DNA of 64,000 nt, from assembly GCA_014238285.1 (NCBI GenBank), contig JABABK010000001.1:91567-155566 (forward strand), read 5' to 3'. Shown one piece after another: positions 16,726 to 25,972 of this stretch (position 1 is the first letter of the stretch; the number at the start of each line of letters is the position of its first letter). The position numbers and the translations under genes are program-made. This stretch comes from Hellea sp. GTDB lineage: Bacteria; Pseudomonadota; Alphaproteobacteria; Caulobacterales; Maricaulaceae. The notes beneath the pieces were generated by a model. It did no database searches. It was not told where the DNA came from and was given only the letters and a program-made list of their open reading frames with translations.

Positions 16726-19700
16726 CTATTTACGGGCGCCGCGATAGCGGAACTGGACTTTGCCTGTGGCTTCGTCGCCGCCCATGCCAGCAGATGCCCC
16801 GAATGACCAATTATCATTGCCGCGGATCGCAAGCGTTGCGCCAAAGCCGATCTCATCACCGTAGGCGGCAAACCCGCCTGAAGCTGCCCAAGCATCATCC
16901 GAGGCTAGGTACATATCGGGCAGAGCGGCGATGGCAGCCATGCCTTCTTCAATATCGGAAATCCGAGATGAATTGCCGGCAATCGCCGTGGCGTTGGCAT
17001 CAATTCGCGCAAAGGCTTGATCGATTTTGATCGAGTTACGCGCGATCTCCTGCGTGTTGACATTAATGGCGTCAGCATCAACGCCGACGGCTTTCATGGT
17101 TTCTCGAAGGACACTGTCTCTAGCGTAACGGTTAGCCGGAATTGAACGATTTGTGTCGGCCTGGACTTCTTGCAAGTTCGTCCCGACAAGTTCTTCCGAG
17201 ACTTCTGTTGGCTCGGCTGCCCCCTGAACATCGCCTTGGATCTTACCAGAACTACCTTGTCCGGTATCTTCGGTCGCATCAGTCGTTTCAACTTGGGCAT
17301 CAGAAATAACCGGCGTTGCACTGTTATTTGCGACCGGTACTGGATCCTCAGATGTTGCCAGATTTCCGCTACCATCAGATGTCACATAATAGACTGCGCC
17401 CGTTTGCCGATCTTTGGACAATGTCGAGGTTATCCCCGGCATGACATAAGTCGTGCTGCCCATGCCAAACACCATCTGATTGGCAAGTGACGTCGTTGCG
17501 CCAACGCCGAAGGCTGAAGAGTTAGAATGGGACGCACCTACTCTGGCGTTTCTGCCGACTGCTAGCGAGTTCGTGGCATTAGCCTGTGAACCCAAACCGA
17601 CAGCGATAGATCGCAACCCCGTTGCCTTAGCCGTTGCGCCCACAGCTAGGCTGAGGCGCCCGGAGGCCTCGGAGCGTGCCCCGATGGCGGTCGAGCCAAT
17701 ACCCGTGGCTCTGGCCGCTGCGCCCATTGCCATCGTGCCTTCCTGCGTGGCCTGGGTGCATTCGGTTGCCACATCAATCCCGCCGCTCCCGTCAAGGTCG
17801 GAGCACCCGCCAATGGCTGTGGCGTTATTACCAGTGACCGCCGTGCCCACGCCAATGGCGACGCCGTTATTGGCGCTCACCGATGAGCTTGCCCCGATGA
17901 CGATGTTGTCATTGCCAGTGGCGGAGCCGCCGGACGTGCTATTGCCGCCAGCGACAAAGTTACCAGTGCCTTCAACCGTAGCATTATGTCCGGTAACCAC
18001 GTTCCAGCCAGAACCCGCGCCGTTGACTGTATTGTTATCGCCAAGGATTTTGACATGAGAGCCTGCGACGCCAATCGAGTTGATATTATTATCAGATCCC
18101 AGAACATGCATGGCGGTCATATTATCACCGCCGCCGCCACCTGCCACGCAGGTTACGCCTACGCCTGGATCGCTATCCTGACATAGATCATTACCCGCGC
18201 CCATAATGACAGAATCCATCACAAAATTACCGACCGCGTTGTTTTGTCCGCTGACAGTATTTCCATTATTGACCACGCCGAGACTATTGCCCGTGCCAGA
18301 GACCGCATTGCTTTCGCTGGAGCTGTCTATGCTGTTACCAGTGCCGCTCACGGAATTGTAGCGGTTGGTATTCCCGAGCGTGTTGCCTTTGCCGCTCACG
18401 ATATTGTGTGAATTGTAAGTGCCTAAAACATTGCTATTGCCGCCAAGAATGTTGTTGGTACCGCGAGTCCCCATTAGGTTTAGAGCGCCGCTAATGGCGT
18501 TATTTTGACTATAGGTGTCGATCGTATTGTTGTTGCCGCTGACACTATTTCCGGTGCCCACATTGCCAAGCAAATTGCTGATCCCGCCGACCATATTGCT
18601 GCTGGCGCCGCTACTAATAATATTGGAATAGCCGCTGATATTATTACCTGAACTGGCAGCGCCTATAGTGTTTCCACTGCCGCTGACGGTGTTCATATTG
18701 CTGGAATTTCCGACTGTGTTGCCCTTGCCGCTAACATTATTGTCAGAACTTTCCTGGCCCAGCGTATTATATCGCCCGCCAATAATATTAGCGTCGCCTG
18801 TATTTCCGGAAACTGTGAACACATCATCTGCGGTGCCGAGAATTGTATCGGTACCAGCCGCGCGGGTTGCGCCGAGCGCATTGCCGACACCGCTGATGTT
18901 ATTGGCGCGAGCATTGTTATTGCCGCCCGCAACTCCGTCACCATTGCCGATGAAATTGTAGGACCCGCTAACCGTATTATCAGTTGTTTTATCGCCGAGC
19001 GTATTTTCTCGTCCGCTAATGGTATTAACAAATGAACTTGATCCGAGATCGTTAGAAAAGCCGCTCACTATGTTCGCGAGACTGAAATCTCCGACCGTAT
19101 TGAAATATCCATTGACCACATTCATGTGGTTGGTGTTTCCAAGGGTGTTATCCCGCCCGCCAACGGTGTTGTGTTGGTTGCTATTGCCCAGTGTATTATC
19201 TTTGCCGCTGACAGAGTTATAATGAGTTAGATCGCCTAGCGTGTTATAGGCGCCGCTGATTGCATTGGCGCTATTGGTCGTCCCGATGGTATTGCCAAGG
19301 CCGCTAACCGTGTTCAGAAAACTATCATTGCCAAGCGTGTTATCCTGTCCGCTGACAATATTGACGGAAGCATTGGATCCAAGTGTATTATATCGACCGC
19401 CAATGATATTGGCATCGCCGGTAAAACCGGACGCCGTAAATACGTCATCCTCCGTGCCCAATCTTGTATCGGTACCCGCCGCGCGTGTCGCGCCCAATGC
19501 ATTGCCGACACCGCTCATCATATTGGCACGCGCATTATTATTGCCGCCCGCCATTCCCTCCGCGTTGCCGATGAAATTATAGGACCCGCCGACAGAATTA
19601 TCGGTCGCCCAATTGCCAAGGGTGTTCGCTTTCCCGCTCACTGTATTGTACAGATTTGTATGGCCTAAACTGTTAAATCCACCGCTAACATGATTAGAAA

Positions 19701-22464
19701 GAGCCGCTTGGCCGATCGTGTTGGATTGACCGCTGACTGCATTATCGCGGCTCAGTTGGCCCGATGATGCGCTGTTAAGGGTGTTGTTTTGTCCGCTGAT
19801 CTGGTTGCCAAGAGCGCTAGAACCCAGAGTATTATTATACCCGCTAATTGCATTATATTGATTGCTGCTTCCAAGAACATTCTGTCCGCCGCTAATAGCA
19901 TTATCAGTATTGGTGTCGCCCATCACATTGTAATAACCTGAAACTGCATTACGCTCATTATCGGAGCCTAATATCATATATTCACCGGTCACTAAATTAT
20001 GATCATTATTCACGCCAGATGAAGCAAACCCCTGTAATGAATTGGCGTGGCCACCGATAATATTATTATCGCTGTTCGCGCCCAGACCATTGCTGTCGCC
20101 GCTGACGGCATTGCCATTGTTATTTGAGCCAAGGGAGTTGTCGTCACCGCTTAAAAGATTGTTCGAGGCATTAGCACCAATGGCATTGCCATAGCCACTG
20201 ACGGCGTTTGCGTTGCTGCCACTTCCAAGCGTGTTGTTTTGCCCGTTGACGGCATTATCCGAACTTGTACTGGCCAGTGTATTATACCGCCCGCTAACGA
20301 TATTGGCGTCGCCGGCATTGCCGGACGCGGTGAACACGTCATCCCCTGTTCCGAGTATTGTATCGACGCCTGCCGCCCGGGTCGCGCCGATGGCATTGCC
20401 GACACCGCTGATATTATTCCCGCGGGCATTATTATTGCCGCCGACCACACCATCGCCATTGCCGATGAAATTAACTCGGCCACTGACGGCGTTAACAGAG
20501 GTATCATTCCCAAGATTGTTTAACTTACCGCTGACACTATTATATTGATTAGTATTTCCCATTGTATTTTCGCCGCCACTGACATCGTTTGAACGCGCAT
20601 CATTTCCCATGGTGTTGAGAACGCCGCTGACGTCATTGCCAAGGCCAAGTTCGCCCATCGTGTTCACATAGCCGCTGACTTGGTTTCGGGAACTGTTAAT
20701 CCCCAATGTATGGGATTGGCCGCTCAGAGCATTCAAAACATTACCGTCTCCGGATGAGTGGCCTAATCCGCTAACAGCATTGTATGAGTTGTTCGCGCCC
20801 ATTGTGTGCCTGCTGCCACTAACAAGATTATCCCTGTTTGTACTTCCCAGCGTGTTTCCATAACCGCTAATGGCGTTGTGTGCATTATAATCGCCAAGAC
20901 TATTGTTCCAACCGCTGACGGTGTTGTGGAAACTATAATCGTCAAGACTATTGCCCTCGCCGCTAACAGCATTGTTCGACACCTCGTCGCCTAATGTATG
21001 AAATTGACCAGAGATGATATTGTTCTCGCCGGCATTTCCGGAGGCTGTGATGACATCATCCGCAGTCCCTAGATAGCCATCTACGCCCGCCGCGCGGCTT
21101 GCGCCTATGGCATTATATTGTCCGCCGATTATATTGCCCGACGCATCATCATTGTCAGAAACACCATTATTCGCGCCAGCTCCAATGAAATTATTTCTGC
21201 CGCTGACGGCGTTATTTCCACTAGAACTGCCGAGTGTGTTACTAAGACCACTAACCGCATTGTAATCGCTTCCAAGCAATGTGTTATATCGACCGGCGAC
21301 GGTGTTGTCTGTGCCTGTCACATTATTATAAGTTCCGCCAACGGTGTTGGCCATGGAACTCGCTCCCAGTGTGTTAAATCTACCGCTGACGCCGTTGTGA
21401 GTGCCATAATTTCCTATAGAGTTGCCGCCGCCGCTGACAGCATTCTGGTAGGTGGCCGTGCCCAGTGTATTATTACCGCCATTAACGACATTCTGGTTTG
21501 CATTTGCCCCGAGCGTATTTTTATAACCGCTCACATCGTTGTAATCACTATCGCTCCCGAGCGCGATATAATAACCGCTGATATGATTATGGGAACTGTC
21601 CTGTGCCAAAGAGTTGAAACCGCCACTGACGGCATTTTGATGACTGTCCGCACCCAGACTGTTATTATTGCCGCTGATGATGTTTTGTGATGAATTTAAT
21701 CCGAGCGAGTTGGTGTCGCCGCTGACATTATTTTTATTACTGTTTTCCCCCAATGAATTACTGCCACCACTTACAGCGTTTTGATCGGCGTTTAAGCCGA
21801 TCGTGTTATACGTGCCGCTGACTATATTCTCGTCACTGTTGTTTCCTAGTGTGTTGCTAAGGCCGCTGACCGCATTTTGGTCGCTGAAAGCCCCGAGTGT
21901 GTTGCTATAGCCGCTGATCGCGTTTCGGTTGCTGGCATTTCCGAGCGTGTTGTCCCTGCCGCTGACCGCGTTACCCTTATTGTCTACCCCAAGACTATTT
22001 AACAGGCCACTGACCGCGTTATAGTTGCTGAAATTCCCGAGTGTGTTGAGCCTGCCGCTGACTGCGTTTTGGTAACTGTTATTCCCGAGTGTGTTGCTAA
22101 GGCCGCTGACCGCGTTTTGGTAGGTGTAATTCCCGAGTGTGTTGCTGTTGCCGCTGACCGCATTGTCGTGGTTGTAATCGCCAAGCGTGTTATTAGCGCC
22201 GCTGAGGGCGTTGTTGTCACTGTAAGATCCCATACAATGGGCTGTACCGCTGACATCATTTCCGTTGCGGCCATTCGCCGGTGCCGCCGTAATCACATCT
22301 GCGATCAAGCAGTCCGCATTGACCGTTCCGTCATAGGCGTCCGTGTCATTATTTTGGGCTGCGGCAGGTGCGGCGAGTGCCAAAGTGATAACGGTCGATG
22401 AAGTGAGAGCTAAAAGCCATGTCTTGAGGCGCTTTGATGGCAGGTTTTGAATATTATGTGACAT
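16726..22464 (-). CDS. Giant trimeric autotransporter adhesin (YadA-like)
   Basis: Secreted surface adhesin of the type Vc class, 1912 residues from the ATG at 22464, which follows an AAGGAG box. A signal peptide of about 37 residues ends at APAAAQ. The passenger is an extremely long array of 14-residue beta-roll repeats of the form NAVSGxxNTLGxxS (roughly residues 70-1500), broken by four longer blocks with GATRAAGVDTILGTGDDV. Classical YadA-head repeats follow (TAIGARSEASGRLSLAVG), then a neck and short coiled coil (SIKIDQAFARIDANATAI), and a four-strand C-terminal anchor (GFGATLAIRGNDNWSFGAS). The last residue is K rather than the usual aromatic. Likely role: attachment to surfaces or cells. 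Confidence 0.9.
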   Translation of the reverse strand: MSHNIQNLPSKRLKTWLLALTSSTVITLALAAPAAAQNNDTDAYDGTVNADCLIADVITAAPANGRNGNDVSGTAHCMGSYSDNNALSGANNTLGDYNHDNAVSGNSNTLGNYTYQNAVSGLSNTLGNNSYQNAVSGRLNTLGNFSNYNAVSGLLNSLGVDNKGNAVSGRDNTLGNASNRNAISGYSNTLGAFSDQNAVSGLSNTLGNNSDENIVSGTYNTIGLNADQNAVSGGSNSLGENSNKNNVSGDTNSLGLNSSQNIISGNNNSLGADSHQNAVSGGFNSLAQDSSHNHISGYYIALGSDSDYNDVSGYKNTLGANANQNVVNGGNNTLGTATYQNAVSGGGNSIGNYGTHNGVSGRFNTLGASSMANTVGGTYNNVTGTDNTVAGRYNTLLGSDYNAVSGLSNTLGSSSGNNAVSGRNNFIGAGANNGVSDNDDASGNIIGGQYNAIGASRAAGVDGYLGTADDVITASGNAGENNIISGQFHTLGDEVSNNAVSGEGNSLDDYSFHNTVSGWNNSLGDYNAHNAISGYGNTLGSTNRDNLVSGSRHTMGANNSYNAVSGLGHSSGDGNVLNALSGQSHTLGINSSRNQVSGYVNTMGELGLGNDVSGVLNTMGNDARSNDVSGGENTMGNTNQYNSVSGKLNNLGNDTSVNAVSGRVNFIGNGDGVVGGNNNARGNNISGVGNAIGATRAAGVDTILGTGDDVFTASGNAGDANIVSGRYNTLASTSSDNAVNGQNNTLGSGSNANAVSGYGNAIGANASNNLLSGDDNSLGSNNNGNAVSGDSNGLGANSDNNIIGGHANSLQGFASSGVNNDHNLVTGEYMILGSDNERNAVSGYYNVMGDTNTDNAISGGQNVLGSSNQYNAISGYNNTLGSSALGNQISGQNNTLNSASSGQLSRDNAVSGQSNTIGQAALSNHVSGGFNSLGHTNLYNTVSGKANTLGNWATDNSVGGSYNFIGNAEGMAGGNNNARANMMSGVGNALGATRAAGTDTRLGTEDDVFTASGFTGDANIIGGRYNTLGSNASVNIVSGQDNTLGNDSFLNTVSGLGNTIGTTNSANAISGAYNTLGDLTHYNSVSGKDNTLGNSNQHNTVGGRDNTLGNTNHMNVVNGYFNTVGDFSLANIVSGFSNDLGSSSFVNTISGRENTLGDKTTDNTVSGSYNFIGNGDGVAGGNNNARANNISGVGNALGATRAAGTDTILGTADDVFTVSGNTGDANIIGGRYNTLGQESSDNNVSGKGNTVGNSSNMNTVSGSGNTIGAASSGNNISGYSNIISSGASSNMVGGISNLLGNVGTGNSVSGNNNTIDTYSQNNAISGALNLMGTRGTNNILGGNSNVLGTYNSHNIVSGKGNTLGNTNRYNSVSGTGNSIDSSSESNAVSGTGNSLGVVNNGNTVSGQNNAVGNFVMDSVIMGAGNDLCQDSDPGVGVTCVAGGGGGDNMTAMHVLGSDNNINSIGVAGSHVKILGDNNTVNGAGSGWNVVTGHNATVEGTGNFVAGGNSTSGGSATGNDNIVIGASSSVSANNGVAIGVGTAVTGNNATAIGGCSDLDGSGGIDVATECTQATQEGTMAMGAAARATGIGSTAIGARSEASGRLSLAVGATAKATGLRSIAVGLGSQANATNSLAVGRNARVGASHSNSSAFGVGATTSLANQMVFGMGSTTYVMPGITSTLSKDRQTGAVYYVTSDGSGNLATSEDPVPVANNSATPVISDAQVETTDATEDTGQGSSGKIQGDVQGAAEPTEVSEELVGTNLQEVQADTNRSIPANRYARDSVLRETMKAVGVDADAINVNTQEIARNSIKIDQAFARIDANATAIAGNSSRISDIEEGMAAIAALPDMYLASDDAWAASGGFAAYGDEIGFGATLAIRGNDNWSFGASAGMGGDEATGKVQFRYRGARK
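18780..21120 (-). repeat. Four super-repeats inside the adhesin head
   Basis: Four copies of a block of about 45 codons (GNALGATRAAGTDTILGTxDDVFTxSG followed by DANI-GGRYNTLG in pieces) lie near 21000-21120, 20290-20410, 19390-19520 and 18780-18910. Copies 2-4 are preceded by the same NFIGNGDGV / GGNNNAR segment. They divide the short-repeat array into unequal cassettes of about 0.6-0.9 kb and imply segmental duplication. Confidence 0.8.
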
Positions 22465-22785
22465 TGATGTCTCCTTAAGACAAAAAAGCCGCGAGTCCGG
22501 AGAGCGCGGCATTGTGATAGGTTGTTGATGAGAAATTCTGGTAGGTGTTTAGGTTTTTAACCGCCTGGTTAAAAGGATACCACATCCTTATAAAAAGCTT
22601 CGCCTCTATGCGCGCTCCCCAATTTTGGCCTTATGGCCGTCCCTCAGGAGGCGTTTATTTAAGTGAGATAAGTCAAGCTTATCCGCTCCCCCCCCGCTTC
22701 AATAGAAGTTATGACATTTAATTTGTCAATAGAGTTCTGCGCGGGGTTGAATGATCCGGCGGCGAGTATAGTTCGGCCATTAAAA

Positions 22786-22815
22786 AAGCCGCCCGATTGT
22801 AAAGGGCGGCTTGAT
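22786..22815 (-). terminator. Intrinsic terminator (minus strand)
   Basis: On the minus strand AAGCCGCCC and GGGCGGCTT pair around a 9-base loop and are followed by six T. It lies upstream of the adhesin gene and downstream of the degenerate adhesin stub, as expected for the lost copy's own terminator. Confidence 0.75.
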
Positions 22816-22849
22816 AAACTTATAATGATTGCAATTATTTGGTCCATAG

Positions 22850-22884
22850 AAAAACCGCCCCGATTAAGAGAGCGGTTTTTAATT
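22850..22884. terminator. Second terminator hairpin behind the adhesin stub
   Basis: AAAAACCGC and GCGGTTTTT pair around a loop of about 13 bases, with A- and T-rich flanks that make it usable in either direction. It lies immediately after the stub's stop codon at 22893 in minus-strand reading. Confidence 0.65.
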
Positions 22885-22892
22885 TCTAAGAT

Positions 22893-22978
22893 TTACAGCG
22901 GTCTAAAATTCTCATATCTGATTTGAAGTTTGCCTGTGGCTTCGTCACCGCCCATGCCGACAGAGGCGCCGATGAGTC
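22893..22978 (-). pseudogene. 3' remnant of a second trimeric autotransporter
   Basis: Read leftward, this stretch encodes GASVGMGGDEATGKLQIRY then ENFRPL and a stop. It aligns with the end of the intact adhesin, GASAGMGGDEATGKVQFRY. Just upstream, the codon matching the tryptophan of NWSFGAS is TGA, and homology fades beyond about 22990. So only the last strand of an anchor domain remains, with a nonsense codon. Confidence 0.8.
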
Positions 22979-23022
22979 AATCATTTAAGCGCTATTTTTA
23001 TATAGCGGGATAAGCCTTACGC

Positions 23023-23733
23023 TCAGAAAGTCGCCTTCATCGTCGCTTGTAGAGCTTCTTTAGGTCCGACGCTTAGCGGTTGGCCATGGCCCCCGATCAA
23101 GTGTTTGAACTCAAGCTCTGCTAGCCTCTCGAAATCTGATTGCAAGCTGCCGCCTTCAGGTGTCATCCCGCCAAGCCATGGCGGGCCGATTTGTGCCGGG
23201 CGCGCGCGAAAGCCAATTTGCTTGATCGCCGGGAGCGCGGTTTCACTGCACCCATCTGTGCTGGCCCAGTGCTGGACTGCGTCGCATGTAATTAAAACGC
23301 CGCCGCCGCGCCGAACCAATAAAGCCGCTTCCTTATTGACCGTATGGCGAAACTCGAAAAGCTCTGCATCGTCAAGGGGTAATGAATCTGCCTTCAACTC
23401 TTGATCAGGCGCCGGGTCTTTCGGCCTTGTGCCGCCCGGTAGCGCCCAATAAGCGGCGCCAAAGCGCTCTAAGTAATAAGCGTCATCCATGCCGTGATAA
23501 AAACCAATCTTCATCACATGGCGAACCTTGCCTAGTTTTTCCAGGGCCGCTTCTCCATCCGGTGAAAGCCTAACGGGCGAGACAATGGTGAGATCGCAGC
23601 CGCTACGCACGATTACCATATTTCGGGTAATGCGCACACCGGGCTTAAGGTCGACTGAGCCTTGAACCCAGAAGATGTCATCGACGATTTCTTCAATAGG
23701 GCCGTGGGGTAATGCAGGTGGGTGATCTGTCAT
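23023..23733 (-). CDS. Metallo-beta-lactamase-fold-like protein without metal motif
   Basis: Soluble protein of 236 residues resembling the DUF4336/metallo-hydrolase-like fold. An N-terminal strand-rich part (EEIVDDIFWVQGSVDL, RNMVIVRSGCDLTIVSPVRL) leads to VRHVMKIGFYHGMDDAYYLERFG, where metallo-beta-lactamases carry HxHxDH. Only one histidine is seen there, so a classical dinuclear zinc site is absent. The C-terminus has HLIGGHGQPL. It is co-directional with the true metallo-hydrolase next to it (23787-24743), 53 bp away, and may be co-transcribed. Function unknown. Confidence 0.65.
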   Translation of the reverse strand: MTDHPPALPHGPIEEIVDDIFWVQGSVDLKPGVRITRNMVIVRSGCDLTIVSPVRLSPDGEAALEKLGKVRHVMKIGFYHGMDDAYYLERFGAAYWALPGGTRPKDPAPDQELKADSLPLDDAELFEFRHTVNKEAALLVRRGGGVLITCDAVQHWASTDGCSETALPAIKQIGFRARPAQIGPPWLGGMTPEGGSLQSDFERLAELEFKHLIGGHGQPLSVGPKEALQATMKATF

Positions 23734-23786
23734 GGGTGAAGTCCTTCATTTTTCGCTTAGTAAGTTTTAAGGAGTTTAGTTGCGGT

Positions 23787-24743
23787 TTAATATCCCAGAT
23801 AGGTCCCGCCAAAGTGCCGTCCGAATTTCGGAACAAACATGGCATCAAAGCCATGTAAGTGCCCATATTTTGGATGAAGCCGATCATAGGCAGATTTGAT
23901 GGCGTCGCCCATTCCAATGCCTTGTATGAAATCTTCGGGGTCAATTTTGAGATATTCGTCTTCGACGACCCCTTGAAACTCAACGGTCATGTCTCGAAAG
24001 GCAATTAAATCAGCGCGCGTACCCCGGTCCATATGGCTGGGAATATAATGCTCGGCATTCACCGCGATCAATCGGTCTAGCGCGCGGATATAACCGGGAT
24101 AATAGAAGTCTGGAAACCCAAAGGGCGGCACCGCGTCAACAAACATCATGTCTGGGGCGAACACGACGTTATCGGACGGGATGTGAAAGCCATATATGGT
24201 CGAGGAATGGGAGAACGGCATATACAGCGCCTCGACTGTGACATCGCCAAAGGTTAGGGTTTGATCGTCTGAGATTTCTCGCGTGACGCTGGCTATATCT
24301 GAGTTCACATTGGGCCAGTCGGCAACCAGCTGATTGATATCTTTGTGCCCAATCACTTCGGCCTTGGGGTAAACGTCTGAGCCGCGAATATGATCGAGGT
24401 GATTATGTGATAGCACGATCCACCGAACGCTCTCTTGCGGCCATTCTTGCTCTAGGGTTTGTTTGAGCGAGATCATATGGGCTGTGTCGAAAGTATCAAA
24501 AACCGCGATGCCGTCCGGTGTGCGTAAAATCATAGAGCGGGCGAATTCCTTCTCAAAGGCATAGACTTGACCGGACACTTGATAGAGCGATGGATGAATT
24601 CGGCTATACTCGGCAAAATAGCTGCCTGGCATGGCCTTGGCGAAAACCGCTTTGCGCAGGGTGGTAGAACAGCCTTTGAGGCCCAAGGCTAAGAGCCCCA
24701 AGATGACAATCACTGAAATGATAATTCTTCCCATACGGCCCAT
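23787..24743 (-). CDS. Metallo-beta-lactamase-fold hydrolase, membrane-anchored
   Basis: Zinc hydrolase with the complete motif HNHLDH in WIVLSHNHLDHIRGSDVY, plus later HS in MPFSHSSTIYGF and PSHMDRG. An N-terminal hydrophobic segment ending LGLKGC suggests a lipoprotein or signal anchor. The start at 24743 is chosen because AGGAGCG sits 6-8 bases upstream; the ATG at 24761 is the alternative. It is divergently transcribed from a TetR-type regulator with a shared palindrome between them, so it is probably that regulator's target. Substrate unknown. Confidence 0.8.
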   Translation of the reverse strand: MGRMGRIIISVIVILGLLALGLKGCSTTLRKAVFAKAMPGSYFAEYSRIHPSLYQVSGQVYAFEKEFARSMILRTPDGIAVFDTFDTAHMISLKQTLEQEWPQESVRWIVLSHNHLDHIRGSDVYPKAEVIGHKDINQLVADWPNVNSDIASVTREISDDQTLTFGDVTVEALYMPFSHSSTIYGFHIPSDNVVFAPDMMFVDAVPPFGFPDFYYPGYIRALDRLIAVNAEHYIPSHMDRGTRADLIAFRDMTVEFQGVVEDEYLKIDPEDFIQGIGMGDAIKSAYDRLHPKYGHLHGFDAMFVPKFGRHFGGTYLGY

Positions 24744-24768
24744 TGTGAACGCTCCTGACATTGACTTT

Positions 24769-24784
24769 TATACGGTATCGTATA
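24769..24784. promoter_or_regulatory. Palindromic operator between MBL hydrolase and TetR genes
   Basis: TATACG GTAT CGTATA, an inverted repeat with 6-bp perfect arms. It lies 35-50 bp upstream of the TetR start and 26-41 bp upstream of the hydrolase start. A further half site, TACGAT, overlaps the TetR start region (24814-24819). This is the usual position of a TetR autoregulatory site. Confidence 0.6.
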
Positions 24785-24818
24785 GAAATATTTTTTCACT
24801 TGTCAAGAATTTTGTACG

Positions 24819-25430
24819 ATGACGAATAAAATACAGAGATCAAAACCTGGGCGGCCCCGGAAATTTGATGAAGCGGTTGTGTTGCAACAGGCTATGCAAG
24901 CCTTTCTTCAAAACGGGTTCGAGGCCTCAAGCTACGAGGATATAGCCCGCGCTATGGGCCTGTCCAAACCCAGTCTTTATAATGCGTTCGGCGATAAACT
25001 TGCCTTGTTCGAGCGTGTCCTAGGGGGTTATGCGGCTGCCGCACATGGCCACATTACGTCAAACTTCTCAGGTGAAGATTCCCTTGAAAACGCAGCCCAA
25101 AATCTGCTTTGCTCAGCTGCCGAATTTTACTCAAGCCCTGATGGCCCATCGCTGGGGTGTCTATTAGTCGGGACGGCGCTGCCGTCGACCACGCAATATG
25201 ACCATATTCGCGAGATGCTCGCGCAGTTTACCAATGCGCTTGAGCTCTCACTCGAAGATATTGTTACGCAGCAATATGCCAAAGATGCCAAGAGACTTGG
25301 AAAAACCCCGAGAGAGATATCCTTGCATATCAGCAGCCTGATCTTTTCTCTGGCGGTGCGCGCGAGAATGGGGTTGTCTCGAAAACAATTAGTGGCGTGC
25401 GCTGAGGAACTATCCGGTCTCCTAGGATAG
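24819..25430 (+). CDS. TetR/AcrR family regulator
   Basis: Dimeric repressor of 203 residues. The N-terminal helix-turn-helix is typical: RPRKFDEAVVLQQAMQAFLQNGFEASSYEDIARAMGLSKPSLYNAFGDKLALFERVL. The C-terminal ligand domain (LGCLLVGTALPSTTQYDHIREML) has a cysteine at the position common in the TetR_C_33-like subgroup. Little Shine-Dalgarno sequence precedes the ATG, so it may be translated from a very short leader. It probably controls the divergent hydrolase gene and itself through the site at 24769-24784. Confidence 0.9.
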   Translation: MTNKIQRSKPGRPRKFDEAVVLQQAMQAFLQNGFEASSYEDIARAMGLSKPSLYNAFGDKLALFERVLGGYAAAAHGHITSNFSGEDSLENAAQNLLCSAAEFYSSPDGPSLGCLLVGTALPSTTQYDHIREMLAQFTNALELSLEDIVTQQYAKDAKRLGKTPREISLHISSLIFSLAVRARMGLSRKQLVACAEELSGLLG

Positions 25431-25450
25431 CCGGGTAGGATAAGCCGTTC

Positions 25451-25900
25451 TCAGAGAAAACGGTCTTCAGAGCCTTTGGGCGGCAAGAAGCAAACATCCT
25501 TACGGCCAAACCACTTAAATCGATTGCGGGCAATCCAACTATAGATGGAATCGCGGATGAAGCGCGGGATAATCCGCAAGACTTGCATTAAGGACCAAGG
25601 CATTCCCAGAATGCCAAACATGGCTAGACTGCCATCGGATTTGATACGGACATGGCCGTCTTGAACGAGTAGGTTCGTATTATAATCTTCCGTCTTGATG
25701 TCGTAGTGAGCGTAGAGAGCTTCGCCGATTTCGGACTGCGCGGTTAAAAGACGGAAGCGAGCCTGTTTATCGTGCTTTAGAACGAAGCGCGCCCAGCGAG
25801 AGCAAAGAACACAATGCCCATCAAAAACGATGATCGGTTTATCATCGTTAAAGGCCGGAATGCTTGCGTCATCCCGGTAGCTATAAGCAGCAGGTTCCAT
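25451..25900 (-). CDS. DCC-family thiol-disulfide oxidoreductase (DUF393)
   Basis: Small protein of 149 residues with the family motif IVFDGHCVLCSRWARFVLKHD, a thioredoxin-like CxxC context near residues 30-33. FRLLTAQSEIG, an LLVQDGHVRIKSDGSL strand and a C-terminal YSWIARNRFKWFGRKDVCFLP follow, as in DCC proteins. Members are thought to act on disulfides or in membrane-associated redox steps, and no partner is visible here. It is convergent with the TetR gene, 20 bp away. Confidence 0.85.
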   Translation of the reverse strand: MEPAAYSYRDDASIPAFNDDKPIIVFDGHCVLCSRWARFVLKHDKQARFRLLTAQSEIGEALYAHYDIKTEDYNTNLLVQDGHVRIKSDGSLAMFGILGMPWSLMQVLRIIPRFIRDSIYSWIARNRFKWFGRKDVCFLPPKGSEDRFL

Positions 25901-25972
25901 ACCTTAAATCTAGGCCTGAAAGTTTGAAATGGAAGTGCGGCAGAAGCGCCTAGCAGAAGCGTTTATTTGGGC

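Noticed and set aside
18200..22250. Regularly spaced short direct repeats resembling a CRISPR array
   Set aside because: The repeat unit is about 42 bp, is degenerate, keeps one reading frame throughout and encodes the 14-residue adhesin repeat; there are no unique spacers and no cas genes.
17480..22401. Numerous long plus-strand and alternative-frame reading frames across 17.5-22.4 kb
   Set aside because: All are shadows of the repetitive codons of the trimeric autotransporter; they have no ribosome binding sites and no recognisable domains.
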